A DNA stretch of 64,000 bases from Qipengyuania sp. S6317L1 (GTDB taxonomy: Bacteria; Pseudomonadota; Alphaproteobacteria; Sphingomonadales; Sphingomonadaceae), in contig NZ_JALKAJ010000005.1 in NCBI RefSeq assembly GCF_023015615.1, positions 124,001-188,000 of the forward strand, in the 5' to 3' direction. Positions 1 to 9,830 of this stretch are shown one piece after another. Below the pieces are notes generated by a model that ran no database searches, was not told where the DNA came from, and worked only from the letters and a program-made list of their open reading frames with translations. The number at the start of each line of letters is the position of its first letter. Position 1 is the stretch's first letter. The translations under genes and the position numbers were made by a program.

Positions 1-1
1 G

Positions 2-61
2 GACGAAGTTGCGAAAACTGCTTCCTCCGCGCTTGAAGAAAGCCAGGACGCGGCGGAGTAG
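2..61 (+). CDS. C-terminal end of an unidentified protein (partial)
   Basis: An open frame runs in from the left edge and stops with TAG at 59-61. It leaves only 19 residues, acidic and Ala/Glu-rich (ending ESQDAAE). It converges on the next gene with no gap. Too little remains to name a family. Confidence 0.4.
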   Translation, partial: DEVAKTASSALEESQDAAE

Positions 62-862
62 TCAGCTTTCCAGCCCGGCCAGCACTTCGTAAGCCAGCAC
101 CGCACCCGCGACGGCTGCATTCAACGAATCCGCGCGGCCTTTCATGGGCATTGTGACGCGCAGGTCGCATTCGGCTTCGTAGCCTTCCGGCAGTCCTTGC
201 GACTCATTGCCAACCATGATGAAGCACGGTGCCTGATAGTCGGCCCCGCGATAGGGTACCGCATCGCGCAAGCTTGCCGCGACCAACTGACCTGAGCCAC
301 CCCGCAACCACGGCACAAATTCCTCCCACCGCGCCCGCGCGAGACCTTGCGTGAACAGCGCCCCCATGCTCGCCCGCACGGCTTCGGCGCTGAACGGATC
401 GGCGCAATCGTCGATCAGGATCAGCCCGCCTGCGCCCACGGCATCGCCGGTGCGCAGCATGGTGCCAAGGTTGCCCGGATCGCGAAGGTCCTGTGCGACC
501 AGCCATATTGTCGCCGCGCTCCGGTCAAGCCGCTCAAGCGAGGTGTCGAACTCATCGAATACGCCTACGACGCTCTGCGCGTTCGACTTGCCGGTGATCT
601 TGGAAAGGATGTCGGGCGTCGTTGTTATGACCTCGCCGCCGCGGCTCTCAATCTCGCGCTCAAGCCCTTCGATCAGTGGATGGGGATCGCGTCCTTCGGC
701 CATCACCACAGTGCGCGGCACATAGCCGCTCACCCGCGCATCTTCGAGGAGGCGCAGGCCCTCGACCAGAAACTGGCCGGCCCGCTTGCGCAGCTTCTTC
801 TCGCGAAGAGAGCGCAGAAATTTCACCGTAGGATTGGAAAAACCGGAGATATGCTTGCGCAT
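62..862 (-). CDS. TrmH/SpoU-family RNA 2'-O-methyltransferase
   Basis: A 266-residue SPOUT methyltransferase, expected to methylate a ribose in rRNA or tRNA using S-adenosylmethionine. The N-terminal part (FLRSLREKKLRKRAGQFLVE) is the substrate-binding SpoU_sub region. The C-terminal half carries the three SpoU motifs: DLRDPGNLGTMLRTGDA, the IMVGNESQGLP knot loop and a MPMKGRADSLNAAVAGA end. An upstream in-frame start at 913 would overlap the HPr gene. The ATG at 862 is preferred because GAGG lies 6 bases ahead of it and it begins 13 bases after the HPr stop. It is last in the chvI-to-ptsH chain. The exact RNA target cannot be read from sequence. Confidence 0.9.
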   Translation of the reverse strand: MRKHISGFSNPTVKFLRSLREKKLRKRAGQFLVEGLRLLEDARVSGYVPRTVVMAEGRDPHPLIEGLEREIESRGGEVITTTPDILSKITGKSNAQSVVGVFDEFDTSLERLDRSAATIWLVAQDLRDPGNLGTMLRTGDAVGAGGLILIDDCADPFSAEAVRASMGALFTQGLARARWEEFVPWLRGGSGQLVAASLRDAVPYRGADYQAPCFIMVGNESQGLPEGYEAECDLRVTMPMKGRADSLNAAVAGAVLAYEVLAGLES

Positions 863-875
863 GTGCGCCTCGTGC

Positions 876-1154
876 TCAGTCTTCGCCAAAGCCGTCTTCG
901 ACCAGCGCGACAAGCTCGGCCAGAACCGCCTCGCTGTCGGTGCCGTCGGTGATCACCTCGATCGTGTCGCCCTTGGCAGCGCCCAGCATCATGAGGCCCA
1001 GGATCGAGCCGCCAGCGGCCTCATTGCCGTCTTTGGCAACCTTGACCTGCGCGCCTTCCGGCAGAGCCGCAACGGCGCCGACAAACTTGGCACTCGCGCG
1101 CGCGTGAAGGCCGCGTTGATTGACGATGGTGACGGTTTGACGCTGTTCCCCCAT
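876..1154 (-). CDS. ptsH: HPr phosphocarrier protein
   Basis: A 92-residue cytoplasmic phosphocarrier. His17 in NQRGLHARASAKF is the residue that receives phosphate from enzyme I and passes it to EIIA. Ser50 in AAGGSILGLMML sits where HPr kinase phosphorylates its target. It starts 12 bases after the EIIA gene, with HprK and RapZ further upstream in the same direction. No sugar permease is nearby. In alphaproteobacteria such a set is typically regulatory rather than sugar-transporting; that reading is inference here. Confidence 0.95.
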   Translation of the reverse strand: MGEQRQTVTIVNQRGLHARASAKFVGAVAALPEGAQVKVAKDGNEAAGGSILGLMMLGAAKGDTIEVITDGTDSEAVLAELVALVEDGFGED

Positions 1155-1166
1155 TGCCCGTACCCC

Positions 1167-1613
1167 TTAACTTCCGCCGCTCGCAGCGCGCGTCTGTTTG
1201 TCCTGGGCAGGCTTGTCAGCGCCGAGAAACTCGCTTGCCACGGTGATGTAATTGCGGCCCGCGATCTGGGCTGCCTCCACCGCTTCGACGACGCTCATAT
1301 TCTTGCGCGCACCGGCGAGGCGGATAAGCATGGGAAGATTGATCCCCGCGATCACTTCGATGCGTCCTGCATCCAGAAGCGAAATCGCCAGATTGGAAGG
1401 GGTCCCGCCGAACAGGTCGGTCAGGATGATAACACCGCGCCCTGCATCGACGGTGCTGATGGCGTCAGAAATGTCGCTGCGGCGTTGTTCCATGTCGTCA
1501 TTGGGACCAATGCACACGGTTTCGACCGCCGATTGCTCGCCGACGACGTGCTCCATTGCTTCGACAAATTGGTCCGCCAGACGACCATGCGTTACGAGGA
1601 TCAAACCGATCAT
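1167..1613 (-). CDS. PTS EIIA component, mannose-type
   Basis: A 148-residue EIIA of the mannose/fructose (EIIA-Man) fold. It opens with MIGLILVTHGRLA, where His9 is the predicted phosphorylation site. ILTDLFGGTPSNLA is the second conserved loop of the family. It lacks any fused EIIB or membrane domain, which fits a signalling relay with HPr rather than transport. It is separated from rapZ upstream by about 130 bases and from ptsH downstream by 12 bases. The C-terminal tail is low complexity. Confidence 0.92.
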   Translation of the reverse strand: MIGLILVTHGRLADQFVEAMEHVVGEQSAVETVCIGPNDDMEQRRSDISDAISTVDAGRGVIILTDLFGGTPSNLAISLLDAGRIEVIAGINLPMLIRLAGARKNMSVVEAVEAAQIAGRNYITVASEFLGADKPAQDKQTRAASGGS

Positions 1614-1743
1614 GTTTTAGACTTCAGTATGCCTGTACCCGTTGGCCCCTGCCAGGATAGGCTGCCCTTCGTGCGGGGCTGTATCCGGGGCTTTATCCAA
1701 GGCTTCCATCCCTAATCCTAACACTGCCATGCAATGCAAGTCC

Positions 1744-2712
1744 TTAATGCGTATCACGGCCCGGTCCCGTAGTTGGCGTGTCTTCGGTTCCTGTAACAGG
1801 TCCCTCGACCGCGTCAGCCACTCGTGAACTCAGATTGCGGTGGCGGACAGTGGGCGAAAAGCCTTCCTCGCGCAAGGCCTTTGCCATGCTGTGCGCGGTG
1901 AAGACCGAGCGGTGCTTGCCGCCGGTGCAACCAAAGGCGATGTGGACATAGGCTTTCCCTTGCGCCGCATATCGGGGCAGCACGGTAAGGAGCAGCGTTT
2001 TAATCTGCGCAAAGACAGTGTCGAACTCGGGATCCTTGCGGATATGCTCGCCCACCTGCTGGTCGAGCCCGGTCTTGTCGCGCAGTTCCTCGACCCAGTG
2101 CGGATTGTCGAGAAAGCGCATGTCGAAGACAAGATCGGCAAGCGGAGGCATCCCGCGCGCAAAGCCGAAACTCGAGATGGTAAGGCTCGGCTCTGCCTGG
2201 TGATCCTTGCCAAACAATTCGCGGATGCGGGTTTGCAGATCGTTTGAGGTGAGCTCGCTTGTATCGACCATCACTTCGGCCCAACGGCGCAGCGGCTCAA
2301 GCAGTTCGCGTTCGGCCGCAATCCCTTCCTGCACGGTGCGATCCTGGGCCATCGGGTGGCGCCGGCGCGTCTCGTTATAGCGCCGTTCAAGCTCGCTGGT
2401 CTTGCAATCGATAAACAGGAAAGTCAGGTCCAGATCATCGCGCAGCGCAAGCTGTTTGATGAGGGTGATGATCTCGTGAGGGACAAAGCCGCGTGTTCGC
2501 GAATCAAAACCGATCGCAAGCGGCGCACCGCCATGGCCGGGCTCTCCCACCAACCGGTCGAGCATGCGGACGGGAAAGTTGTCGATCGTCTCCCAGCCCA
2601 GATCCTCTAGCACATCAAGCGCGGTCGATTTGCCGGCCCCTGCAAGCCCCGTGACGAACAAGAGCCGCTGGCGCGTGTCGGATGAGGAGGGGGTGGGGGA
2701 GCGCGTTGCCAT
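1744..2712 (-). CDS. rapZ: RapZ / YvcJ-family nucleotide-binding protein
   Basis: A 322-residue P-loop protein of the RapZ (YvcJ) family. The N-terminal ATPase part has Walker A GLAGAGKS at residues 22-29, then WETIDNFPVRML. The C-terminal domain carries DMRFLDNPHW and the IAFGCTGGKHRSV motif. In enterobacteria RapZ controls glucosamine-6-phosphate synthase mRNA through small RNAs. In alphaproteobacteria the role is less clear, so transfer of that function is not assumed. A longer frame extends upstream into hprK. The ATG at 2712 is chosen because it gives a normal family length. Confidence 0.93.
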   Translation of the reverse strand: MATRSPTPSSSDTRQRLLFVTGLAGAGKSTALDVLEDLGWETIDNFPVRMLDRLVGEPGHGGAPLAIGFDSRTRGFVPHEIITLIKQLALRDDLDLTFLFIDCKTSELERRYNETRRRHPMAQDRTVQEGIAAERELLEPLRRWAEVMVDTSELTSNDLQTRIRELFGKDHQAEPSLTISSFGFARGMPPLADLVFDMRFLDNPHWVEELRDKTGLDQQVGEHIRKDPEFDTVFAQIKTLLLTVLPRYAAQGKAYVHIAFGCTGGKHRSVFTAHSMAKALREEGFSPTVRHRNLSSRVADAVEGPVTGTEDTPTTGPGRDTH

Positions 2713-2767
2713 ATCTGTTGGCCTATTTGCGACTTTGGCGGGCGAAAGGGAAGGGGGCTTGTGCGGG

Positions 2768-3244
2768 TTATTGAGGCGGCGAACTGTGATGGGACAGACC
2801 GCGGTGCCGATCATGCGGGATGCCAAAGCGGGCAAGCGCCATCTCTGCGCGAAGTGCTGGCGCGATTGTGCCGGGCGTAAAGGCGATGCACGGCACTCGC
2901 ACTCCCAATATCTCGCGGCTTTGCGCGTCTTCGGGCAGGCGCTCGCCGTCAGTCCCAAGAGACAGCACCAAGGCAAGCGGACACGGGGCGCTCAGCGGCA
3001 TTTCGAACAGTCCCACGCCGCGCACTTCGATCAGCCCTTCGATATTGGGCGGGGGATTTGCGACAAGACGGTCGCCGTCACGCGTGAGGCGCACCGCATC
3101 ATCGCCAATCAGCACCGCGCCCCTGTCGATCAGTGCGAGGGCGAGAGAGGATTTGCCGCTCCCCGGCGCGCCCTCGATAGCCAGCGCGACACCGCCGATG
3201 GCAACACAGCTTGCCGCAAATATGATCTTGCCCTGATCGCTCAT
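2768..3244 (-). CDS. hprK: HPr kinase/phosphorylase, short alphaproteobacterial form
   Basis: A 158-residue protein corresponding only to the C-terminal catalytic domain of HprK. It has Walker A GAPGSGKS at residues 25-32, RGAVLIGDDAVRLT, and an IEVRGVGLF signature. It should phosphorylate HPr on the serine seen at Ser50. The N-terminal domain found in Gram-positive HprK is absent, as is usual in alphaproteobacteria. It lies 22 bases after chvG and 55 before rapZ. A longer upstream frame overlapping chvG was rejected in favour of the ATG at 3244. Confidence 0.92.
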   Translation of the reverse strand: MSDQGKIIFAASCVAIGGVALAIEGAPGSGKSSLALALIDRGAVLIGDDAVRLTRDGDRLVANPPPNIEGLIEVRGVGLFEMPLSAPCPLALVLSLGTDGERLPEDAQSREILGVRVPCIAFTPGTIAPALRAEMALARFGIPHDRHRGLSHHSSPPQ

Positions 3245-3266
3245 GTCGTCTGTCCGATCCGGCGCG

Positions 3267-4877
3267 CTACTGCATCGCTGGAATCTGAAGATGGAGGCAC
3301 GCGCCCGGTTCCCCGTCGGGCCGCTCGCCTGCGGTGAGCGAGCCGTCGTGCGCTTCGGCGATGGTGCGGGCAATCGCAAGTCCAAGCCCTGAATGATTGC
3401 CGAAATCCTCGCCATCGGGGCGAACCGAATGGAAACGCTGGAACACTTTTTCGCGTTGGTCGACCGGAATGCCGGGGCCACGGTCGCAGACGGTCAAGGT
3501 GACGCAGGTTCCATCATTGTCGATCGTGACATTGATCGGCGCATCGGGGGGCGAGAAAGATACAGCATTGTCGAGCAGGTTTTCGATCACCCGTTCGAGC
3601 CGCACCCCCACACCCAGCACCGTGGGGGCAAAGCCGCGAGTGGTAACCTCAATCCCGTGGTCGGCGTTTTCTGAACGGTATTCGCGGCTGCCGATGATTG
3701 CCTGCACAAGCTTGGCGAGATCGACCTTCTCGCGCGTTGCGCGGCTCATTTCGGCATCAATCCGGCTTGCATCCGAAATCTCGGTCACCAACCGGTCGAT
3801 TCGGCGCACGTCATGGGTCGCGATCTGTTCCAGCTCGCGGCGGGTGTCTGCATCGGAAACCTTGGGAAGGCTCTCGACCGCACTGCGCAAGGAAGCGAGC
3901 GGGTTCTTGATCTCATGCGCCACATCGGCGGCAAAGCTGTCGACGGCGTCAATCCTCTGGCGCAGGGCCAGCGTCATATCAGAAACCGAGCGGGCAAGCT
4001 GGCCGATTTCGTCCTTGCGCTCAGGCAGGCGCGGCACTTCGACCTCGCGCTCGCGCCCCAGGCGCACCTTTTGCGCGGAGCTTGCCAGCAATTGCAGCGG
4101 CGAAACGATGGTGCGGGCAAGATACAAGGAGAGCAGCGCAGATGCGCCAAGCACGAGCATAACCGACGTGATCAGGGCCGTGCGCGCAGCCCGCACGCTT
4201 TCGGTAATGTCCACCGCATTTCGCACGGTAAGAAGCGTTGCGCCATTGAGGCCCACTGGCGCTGCAGCGGTGATCACCGGTGTCCCATCGACCCAGTCAT
4301 ACAATCGCACCTGGCTCAGCCCTTCTTCGCGCGCCTGCTTGAGTTCGGGCCAGTCATCAGCGGTCTGTCCCTCGGGCTCCACGTAGTCGGTGACAGCGGG
4401 CGCCCTTACGATGGTATCGACGGTGCGGTCGAGCCAGCGCGCGACCTCTTGTTCCCAGCTGTCATCGGTCACATCGTCAAATTCGAAGGCGGGCTCTGCC
4501 AATGCGAAGCTGTCCGCCCAAAGCCGACCTTCGGCATCGAACATGCGCATGCGCATCCGCTGTTCCAGCCCGATCTGGACCAGCAAGGCCTCCTGCCGTT
4601 CGCGGGTCACACCGGCAAGCGCCTCAGCGGAGATCTGCGCCTCGATCCGGGCGAGTTTGAACCGCTCATCAATCAGCTGCGTACGATATGTGTCGAGATA
4701 GAACAGCCCCCCCGACAGGATCGCCAGAGGCAGGATATTCACCGCAAGAATGCGCGCGGTGAGCGAAAAACGGGCAAAAAGGTTGGGCCGCTCAGCCGTT
4801 TGGATGACGGCTTGCAGGAATGGTTCGGATTTTGTGTCGGCCGCGGTTTCGCCTTGCCTGTCTTGAGCGTCAGCCAT
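3267..4877 (-). CDS. chvG: ChvG/ExoS-type sensor histidine kinase
   Basis: A 536-residue membrane kinase. A first membrane span (around [19 protein letters not shown]) and a second (around [20 protein letters not shown]) enclose a periplasmic sensor of roughly 170 residues. These are followed by a HAMP region, the H-box [17 protein letters not shown] with the autophosphorylated His, the N-box [13 protein letters not shown], and G-boxes CDRGPGIP and [10 protein letters not shown]. It pairs with the adjacent ChvI. In Agrobacterium and Sinorhizobium the pair responds to acid pH and envelope state. The start at 4877 overlaps the chvI stop by 8 bases. An ATG at 4901 is also possible, and neither has a clear ribosome site. 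Confidence 0.93.
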   Translation of the reverse strand: MADAQDRQGETAADTKSEPFLQAVIQTAERPNLFARFSLTARILAVNILPLAILSGGLFYLDTYRTQLIDERFKLARIEAQISAEALAGVTRERQEALLVQIGLEQRMRMRMFDAEGRLWADSFALAEPAFEFDDVTDDSWEQEVARWLDRTVDTIVRAPAVTDYVEPEGQTADDWPELKQAREEGLSQVRLYDWVDGTPVITAAAPVGLNGATLLTVRNAVDITESVRAARTALITSVMLVLGASALLSLYLARTIVSPLQLLASSAQKVRLGREREVEVPRLPERKDEIGQLARSVSDMTLALRQRIDAVDSFAADVAHEIKNPLASLRSAVESLPKVSDADTRRELEQIATHDVRRIDRLVTEISDASRIDAEMSRATREKVDLAKLVQAIIGSREYRSENADHGIEVTTRGFAPTVLGVGVRLERVIENLLDNAVSFSPPDAPINVTIDNDGTCVTLTVCDRGPGIPVDQREKVFQRFHSVRPDGEDFGNHSGLGLAIARTIAEAHDGSLTAGERPDGEPGACLHLQIPAMQ

Positions 4878-5643
4878 CGGTGAAGCTGTAACCTGCGCCA
4901 TAAAGCGTGTCGATTGCGCTGAATGTGTCATCGACAACGCGGAATTTGCGCCGCATCCGCTTGATATGGCTGTCGACGGTGCGGTCATCGACAAAGACAT
5001 CGTCGGGGTAGGCGGCGTCCATCAACTGGTTGCGGCTTTTGATGACGCCGGGCCGGGCGGCGAGCGCTTCGAGGATCAGGAACTCGGTGACGGTGAGGCT
5101 AACGGGCTTGTCGTCCCAGCGCACATGATGGCGCGAGGGGTCCATGAAAAGCCGCCCGCGGGTGAGGTTTTCCTGAGCGGTGTCGCTTGAGCGAGGCTCT
5201 TCGCCCGGCACCCGTTCCGCTGGCTCCTTGCGGCGCAGGATCGCGCGGATGCGGGCTATAAGAAGGCGCAGGGAAAAGGGTTTGGCGATGTAATCATCCG
5301 CGCCCAGTTCAAGGCCTGCTTCCTCGTCTGCCTCGTCATCCTTACTGGTGAGGAAAATGACCGGTATATCGGACTGCGCGCGCACAAGGCGCAAAAGCTC
5401 CATCCCGTCCATCTTGGGCATTTTGATGTCGAAGACGGCAAGGTCCGGCGGATTTTGCAAAAGCGCTTTCAATGCTGTCTCGCCATCGGAATAAAGCCGG
5501 GTGACAAACCCCTCTGCCTGAAGCGCGATGGAGACTGTTGTGAGAATGTTGCGGTCATCATCGACCAAAGCGATCTCTACCGCTTCATCGGAAGGCTGAT
5601 TTGCCTCGCTTAAGGTTTCGGTATCTTGCAGATCGCCTGCCAT
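4870..5643 (-). CDS. chvI: ChvI-type OmpR-family response regulator
   Basis: A 257-residue regulator. The receiver domain (about 21-140) has the acidic pair in LVDDDRN, phospho-acceptor Asp72 in [10 protein letters not shown], and the Lys in FLTSKDD. The OmpR/PhoB winged helix is C-terminal, with [13 protein letters not shown] and [15 protein letters not shown]. The ATG at 5643 has AAGGAC upstream and gives standard length. The gene is first in the chain chvI-chvG-hprK-rapZ and diverges from pckA. In Agrobacterium ChvI is reported to activate pckA, so control of the neighbour is a reasonable inference but no binding site is demonstrated here. Confidence 0.94.
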   Translation of the reverse strand: MAGDLQDTETLSEANQPSDEAVEIALVDDDRNILTTVSIALQAEGFVTRLYSDGETALKALLQNPPDLAVFDIKMPKMDGMELLRLVRAQSDIPVIFLTSKDDEADEEAGLELGADDYIAKPFSLRLLIARIRAILRRKEPAERVPGEEPRSSDTAQENLTRGRLFMDPSRHHVRWDDKPVSLTVTEFLILEALAARPGVIKSRNQLMDAAYPDDVFVDDRTVDSHIKRMRRKFRVVDDTFSAIDTLYGAGYSFTDG

Positions 5644-6085
5644 ATCGGGCCGTCCTTCTTCCAATGGCGCAAGGTCTGGATAGCGGTAAGAGCGAGTAGA
5701 AACAATCGCGCGACGCGTTTCCCAGCCGGACAAGGCAACGAAATGGCGCGACAAAATTTGTGGACGGACAAGATAGACGGTTTTGCGGTCAACAATGGGC
5801 ACAGCTGTGGCAATCAGCCTTGCAATTGCGCTGTTTGATGCAGGTGCAAAACGCGCGCGCACAATCGATGCTGCAATGCGGTACGCCGCACAGGGGTTTG
5901 ACGACGGTAATCAGCCGCTTTATGCGCAATGCAACCTTCGGGATCAGGTACTCACGGCACGAATCGCAAAGCGCCTCGCGACGCATGGATGCCAAGACGC
6001 TTGCCCGGCGGTGCATACGTATGCGCAAAACCGCCCTTGCGCGCCACACTGACGCCCTCGCGAAGACGTCCTAGGAGATTACACG
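5644..6085. promoter_or_regulatory. Divergent chvI / pckA intergenic region
   Basis: About 440 bases between divergent genes with no convincing open frame. It must hold the promoters of both transcripts. A near-repeat, TATGCGCAATGC (around 5920) and TATGCGCAAAAC (around 6012), is visible but its meaning is unknown. AGGAG at 6073-6077 is the ribosome site of pckA, which uses a TTG start. Confidence 0.55.
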
Positions 6086-7714
6086 TTGACCTCGTCTGCT
6101 ATCCCTCTAGCCCAGCCGCTTTCCTCACAAGGGATTGAAACCAAAGCCACAATTCAACCCAACCTTGGCACGTCCGCGCTCGTCGAAGCCGCGATTGCCG
6201 GCGGTGAAGGCCAACTGTCCAAGCACGGCGCCCTGGTGGTCAAAACAGGGGCGAAAACAGGGCGCAGCGCGAAGGACAAGTTCATCGTGCGCGACGAAAC
6301 GACCGAGGACACCGTATGGTGGGGCAAGGTCAATGCGAGCATGACGCCCGAGCATTTCGCCAACCTCAAGGCAGACTTCATGGAAGCGCTTGGCGGTAAA
6401 GAGACGCTTTACGTGGCTGACCTGTTTGGTGGTTCACAGCCAGAGCACCGCGTCAATGTGCGCGTGATCAACGAACTTGCTTGGCACAATCTTTTTATCC
6501 GCACGCTTTTGGTGCGCCCGACAGCGGATGAGCTTTCCGACTTCGCGCCGGAATACACCATCATCGATCTGCCGACTTTCAAGGCCGATCCAGAGCGCCA
6601 CGGCTGCAACTCGGAAACGGTGATTGCGGTCAACCTCACAGAGAAACTGATCCTTATCGGCGGCACACGCTATGCAGGCGAAATGAAGAAGTCGGTCTTC
6701 GGCATCCTCAATTACCTGCTCCCGACCAAGGGCGTCATGCCGATGCACTGCTCGGCCAATATCAGCGCCGATGGCAAAACGGCGGTGTTCTTCGGCCTGT
6801 CCGGTACGGGCAAGACCACCCTTTCCGCAGACGCATCGCGCACGCTCATCGGCGATGATGAGCACGGTTGGTCCGATACGGCTGTCTTCAACTTCGAAGG
6901 CGGCTGCTATGCCAAGATGATCAACCTGTCCGAAGAGGCCGAGCCGGAGATTTATGCCACCACCCGCATGTTCGGCACCGTTCTTGAAAATGTGGTCATG
7001 GACGAGCAAACCCGCGAGCTTGATTTCGACGACAACACGCTCGCCGAAAACACCCGCGGCGCATATCCGATCCACTTCATCCCGAACACATCCGAGAAAA
7101 ACCTTGGCCCCGCGCCAAGCAATGTCGTGATGTTGACTGCCGATGCGTTCGGCGTTCTGCCTCCGATCGCGCGCCTTACGCCCGATCAGGCGATGTATCA
7201 CTTCCTGTCTGGCTACACCGCGAAAGTGGCGGGCACCGAAATCGGTGTGACCGAGCCGGAGGCGACATTCTCGACCTGTTTTGGCGCGCCGTTCATGCCG
7301 CGTCACCCGAGCGTTTACGGAAACCTCCTGAAAGAACGCATCGCGAAGGGCGGCGTTCAATGCTGGCTGCTCAACACCGGCTGGACCGGTGGCAAGTATG
7401 GCGTTGGCAACCGGATGCCGATCAAGGCGACCCGCGCGCTTCTGAACGCGGCGCTCGATGGCAAGATGGACGATGTCGAATTCCGCAAGGATCCAAACTT
7501 CGGCTTCGATGTGCCAGTGAGCGTCCCTGCGCTTGCAGAAGCGGGCATCGACCAAACCATTCTCGACCCGCGCAGCACGTGGGACGACAAGGGCGAATAC
7601 GATGCGACCGCGCAAAAGCTGGTTCAATTGTTCATCGACAACTTTGCCGAGTTCGAGGCCCATGTCGACGAAGGCGTGCGCAAGGCAGCGCCTGCCAGCG
7701 TGGTCGCAGCCTAA
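6086..7714 (+). CDS. pckA: Phosphoenolpyruvate carboxykinase (ATP)
   Basis: A 542-residue ATP-dependent PEP carboxykinase. It converts oxaloacetate plus ATP to phosphoenolpyruvate, the first step of gluconeogenesis. The nucleotide loop [17 protein letters not shown], the [12 protein letters not shown] substrate region, the metal-binding [10 protein letters not shown] and [12 protein letters not shown] are all present and the length is typical. The start is TTG at 6086 with AGGAG eight bases upstream. Its product PEP is the phosphate donor of the phosphotransferase proteins encoded across the intergenic region, which makes the gene order biochemically sensible. Regulation by ChvI is likely but unproven. 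Confidence 0.97.
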   Translation: MTSSAIPLAQPLSSQGIETKATIQPNLGTSALVEAAIAGGEGQLSKHGALVVKTGAKTGRSAKDKFIVRDETTEDTVWWGKVNASMTPEHFANLKADFMEALGGKETLYVADLFGGSQPEHRVNVRVINELAWHNLFIRTLLVRPTADELSDFAPEYTIIDLPTFKADPERHGCNSETVIAVNLTEKLILIGGTRYAGEMKKSVFGILNYLLPTKGVMPMHCSANISADGKTAVFFGLSGTGKTTLSADASRTLIGDDEHGWSDTAVFNFEGGCYAKMINLSEEAEPEIYATTRMFGTVLENVVMDEQTRELDFDDNTLAENTRGAYPIHFIPNTSEKNLGPAPSNVVMLTADAFGVLPPIARLTPDQAMYHFLSGYTAKVAGTEIGVTEPEATFSTCFGAPFMPRHPSVYGNLLKERIAKGGVQCWLLNTGWTGGKYGVGNRMPIKATRALLNAALDGKMDDVEFRKDPNFGFDVPVSVPALAEAGIDQTILDPRSTWDDKGEYDATAQKLVQLFIDNFAEFEAHVDEGVRKAAPASVVAA

Positions 7715-7744
7715 GGCTTAATCAATTTCCGAGCTGGAGAGGGG

Positions 7745-7794
7745 AGCCCCGTCTGGAGCACTTGCAAAAGAGTGCATCAGGCGGGGTTCTTGTT
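7745..7794 (+). terminator. Rho-independent terminator of pckA
   Basis: Nested hairpin: AGCCCCG...CGGGGTT outside and GCACT...AGTGC inside, then TTCTTGTTT. It overlaps the last codons of the convergent gene at 7777. Confidence 0.75.
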
Positions 7795-8769
7795 TGGCGT
7801 CTCGATTTTCTTGTCGAGGCAAAACTGGCCTAGCACGGCGCGGTGGTCTGATCCGTTGGCGGGCAAGACTTGGAAGTCGCGCACCTTGATGTCGCCGTTG
7901 ACCATGATCTGATCGAGAGGCCAGCCAAAGAAAGGCGCAAACGAGGGAAAGGTGGGATAAGTGCCTCTGCCGATGCGCGGGTCTTTCCAATCGCCAATTT
8001 CGCGAAAGGATGTGGTGGTGGTCGACCAGGGCACATCGTTAAAATCGCCCATTGCAACCGCGCCTGCATAATTGCGGCCGTTCTCCGTGGCGGCGCGCTT
8101 GATACTGCGATCGCGTTGTGTCGTATCCTGCCCCGGCAACGGCGCCTTGGGATGCAGCCCTACAAATTGCACTGCCGAACTTTCGTTGGCTTGCAACAGT
8201 GCAAAGACACTGGGCGTGTCCTCACCCGGTTTTTCAAGAACGTCGGCGTTGAGCACCGGCAATTGGCTGGCGAACACCTTGCCAAAGGTGTCGGATTGCG
8301 GGTGGGTGAGTGAAAAGCGATAGTCGCCCAGCACCGGTTTCAGCGCTTCTGCCCAGTCATCGTCCACTTCGGTCAAAAACACCACATCAGGCTGTAATTC
8401 GCGCATCTGCGCAATCAGCCGGTCGTAGTTTGTGTTCTTCATCTTTACGTTCGCCGAATAGACGGTGAAGCATTGTTCCTGCGGGTGATCGGATGCGATC
8501 TCCATCTGGGCAGGGGCAAGCTGGACGTAAGGCCACACCATGACAAAGTTGATGAGCGTTGCTGCCACAAACATCGAGGCGGCAAGCACGCGGTGCGATT
8601 TCAAAAATATTACGGTTAAAAGTGCCAATGCGATGAACACATATCCAGCAGGTTCGCGGACAAAGCCAACGGCGCGCACCGCCCAGAAATCGCTGGGGTA
8701 GATCGGGATAATTGCAGAGGCGAGGGCAAGCCCGCCAGCGATAAGGGCTATAATGGTGCGTTTGTTCAT
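7777..8769 (-). CDS. Membrane-anchored endonuclease/exonuclease/phosphatase-family protein
   Basis: A 330-residue protein with about three N-terminal membrane spans (residues 1-85), then an EEP (DNase I/exonuclease III-like) domain. Catalytic motifs are visible: YSANVKMKNTNYD, the acidic FLTEVDDDW, GDFNDVPWS, the WPLDQIMV aspartate, and the final GSDHRAVL histidine pair. The catalytic domain is expected on the outer face of the membrane. Members act on nucleic acids, phosphoinositides or sphingolipids, and the substrate cannot be told here. It converges on pckA and shares its terminator. Confidence 0.85.
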   Translation of the reverse strand: MNKRTIIALIAGGLALASAIIPIYPSDFWAVRAVGFVREPAGYVFIALALLTVIFLKSHRVLAASMFVAATLINFVMVWPYVQLAPAQMEIASDHPQEQCFTVYSANVKMKNTNYDRLIAQMRELQPDVVFLTEVDDDWAEALKPVLGDYRFSLTHPQSDTFGKVFASQLPVLNADVLEKPGEDTPSVFALLQANESSAVQFVGLHPKAPLPGQDTTQRDRSIKRAATENGRNYAGAVAMGDFNDVPWSTTTTSFREIGDWKDPRIGRGTYPTFPSFAPFFGWPLDQIMVNGDIKVRDFQVLPANGSDHRAVLGQFCLDKKIETPNKNPA

Positions 8770-8887
8770 CGCTTTTGCGGGTCGATCATTGGACAGGTTC
8801 CTGAAAATTGGCGGGACATTTCTTTACTTTCGCAATCCCTGGCATGGGTTTAGGTTCCCTGCCTGACTCGCGAATAGGAGAAGCGGC

Positions 8888-9244
8888 ATGAGTTTGCTCG
8901 ATGGAATTTTGAAAAATATCGGTGGTGCACCCGACGACGTTACCAATCTGGCCCAGAAGGTCGGGATCGACCCCGCCATGGCTGAAAAAGCGATCGCCGT
9001 GCTCGGCCAGACGCACCAGATGGAAGGCGACACCGTGGAACTTGCATCGGCCAAGACCGGCCTTGATGCAGGCGTGCTGAGCCAGTTGGTCGAACAGATC
9101 GGCGGCGAGGGTTCGCTCACCCATTTCGCAGAAGCGATCAAGAACGATCCGTCCTCGCTTATGGGCCTGCTTGACCGCGATGGCGACGGCAACCCGCTCA
9201 ACGATATCGCCGATATCGCAAGCGGTCTGTTCGGCAAGAAATAA
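8888..9244 (+). CDS. Small DUF937-like protein
   Basis: A 118-residue protein beginning MSLLDGILKNIGG and ending with the acidic DRDGDGNPLNDIADIA and LFGKK. This arrangement of helices around a Gly/Asp-rich linker and a C-terminal LFG tail is what I associate with DUF937. No signal peptide or membrane span is seen. A second DUF937-like gene follows 30 bases downstream, probably in one transcript. The cellular role is unknown. Confidence 0.7.
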   Translation: MSLLDGILKNIGGAPDDVTNLAQKVGIDPAMAEKAIAVLGQTHQMEGDTVELASAKTGLDAGVLSQLVEQIGGEGSLTHFAEAIKNDPSSLMGLLDRDGDGNPLNDIADIASGLFGKK

Positions 9245-9274
9245 CACGATAACCGAAAAAAGAAGGGGAAGCCG

Positions 9275-9823
9275 ATGAGCCTTGCAGCCATGCTTCAGCA
9301 AACGGGCGCGATTTCGTCGATGGCGCGCGAGCTTGGAATTGACGAAGGGACCGCGAAAACCGCCGCAGGCGCGCTTTTGCCGGCGATTGTAGCTGGCATG
9401 GGGCGCAGCGCCACCGGCGGCAATACGACGCCCGATCCGCTTGGCGGGCTCGGCGGCCTTGCGGGCGCCCTGCTCGGCGGGAGCAGCGCGCAAGGCGGTG
9501 CCGGAGCAGGTTTGGGCGGGCTCATCGGCGCAGGGCTGCTTGACGCGGTCCTCGGCTCGGCTCCTACCCCTACTCAGCCGGGTAATGACATCCTTGGCAA
9601 CATCTTTGGCAGCAAGGATGTGAGCCGCTCTGTCGCTGGCGAAGTGGCTGGCCTGACCGGTCTCGATGAAGGGATGCTCAAAAAGATGCTTCCCATACTC
9701 GCCATGGCGGTGGCTGGCTATATGGCCAAACAGGCCGGGGCAGGAGCAGGTGGTGGCCAACAGGGCGGCGGCGCGCTTGGCGGGATACTTGGTTCAATCG
9801 TCGGCGGGATGATGCAGCGCTGA
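9275..9823 (+). CDS. DUF937 domain protein
   Basis: A 182-residue protein with a helical N-terminus (MSLAAMLQQTGAISSMAREL), then AAGALLPAIVAGMGR, long Gly/Ala-rich stretches, and a C-terminal GGILGSIVGGMMQR. DUF937 proteins are of unknown function. GAAGGGGAAG precedes the ATG as a ribosome site. It ends a few bases from the convergent reductase gene. The Gly-rich composition could indicate self-assembly or membrane contact, but that is speculation. Confidence 0.75.
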   Translation: MSLAAMLQQTGAISSMARELGIDEGTAKTAAGALLPAIVAGMGRSATGGNTTPDPLGGLGGLAGALLGGSSAQGGAGAGLGGLIGAGLLDAVLGSAPTPTQPGNDILGNIFGSKDVSRSVAGEVAGLTGLDEGMLKKMLPILAMAVAGYMAKQAGAGAGGGQQGGGALGGILGSIVGGMMQR

Positions 9824-9830
9824 TGCAGCG

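Noticed and set aside
6434..7663. A 409-codon minus-strand frame inside pckA
   Set aside because: pckA is certain on the plus strand and the antisense product matches no family.
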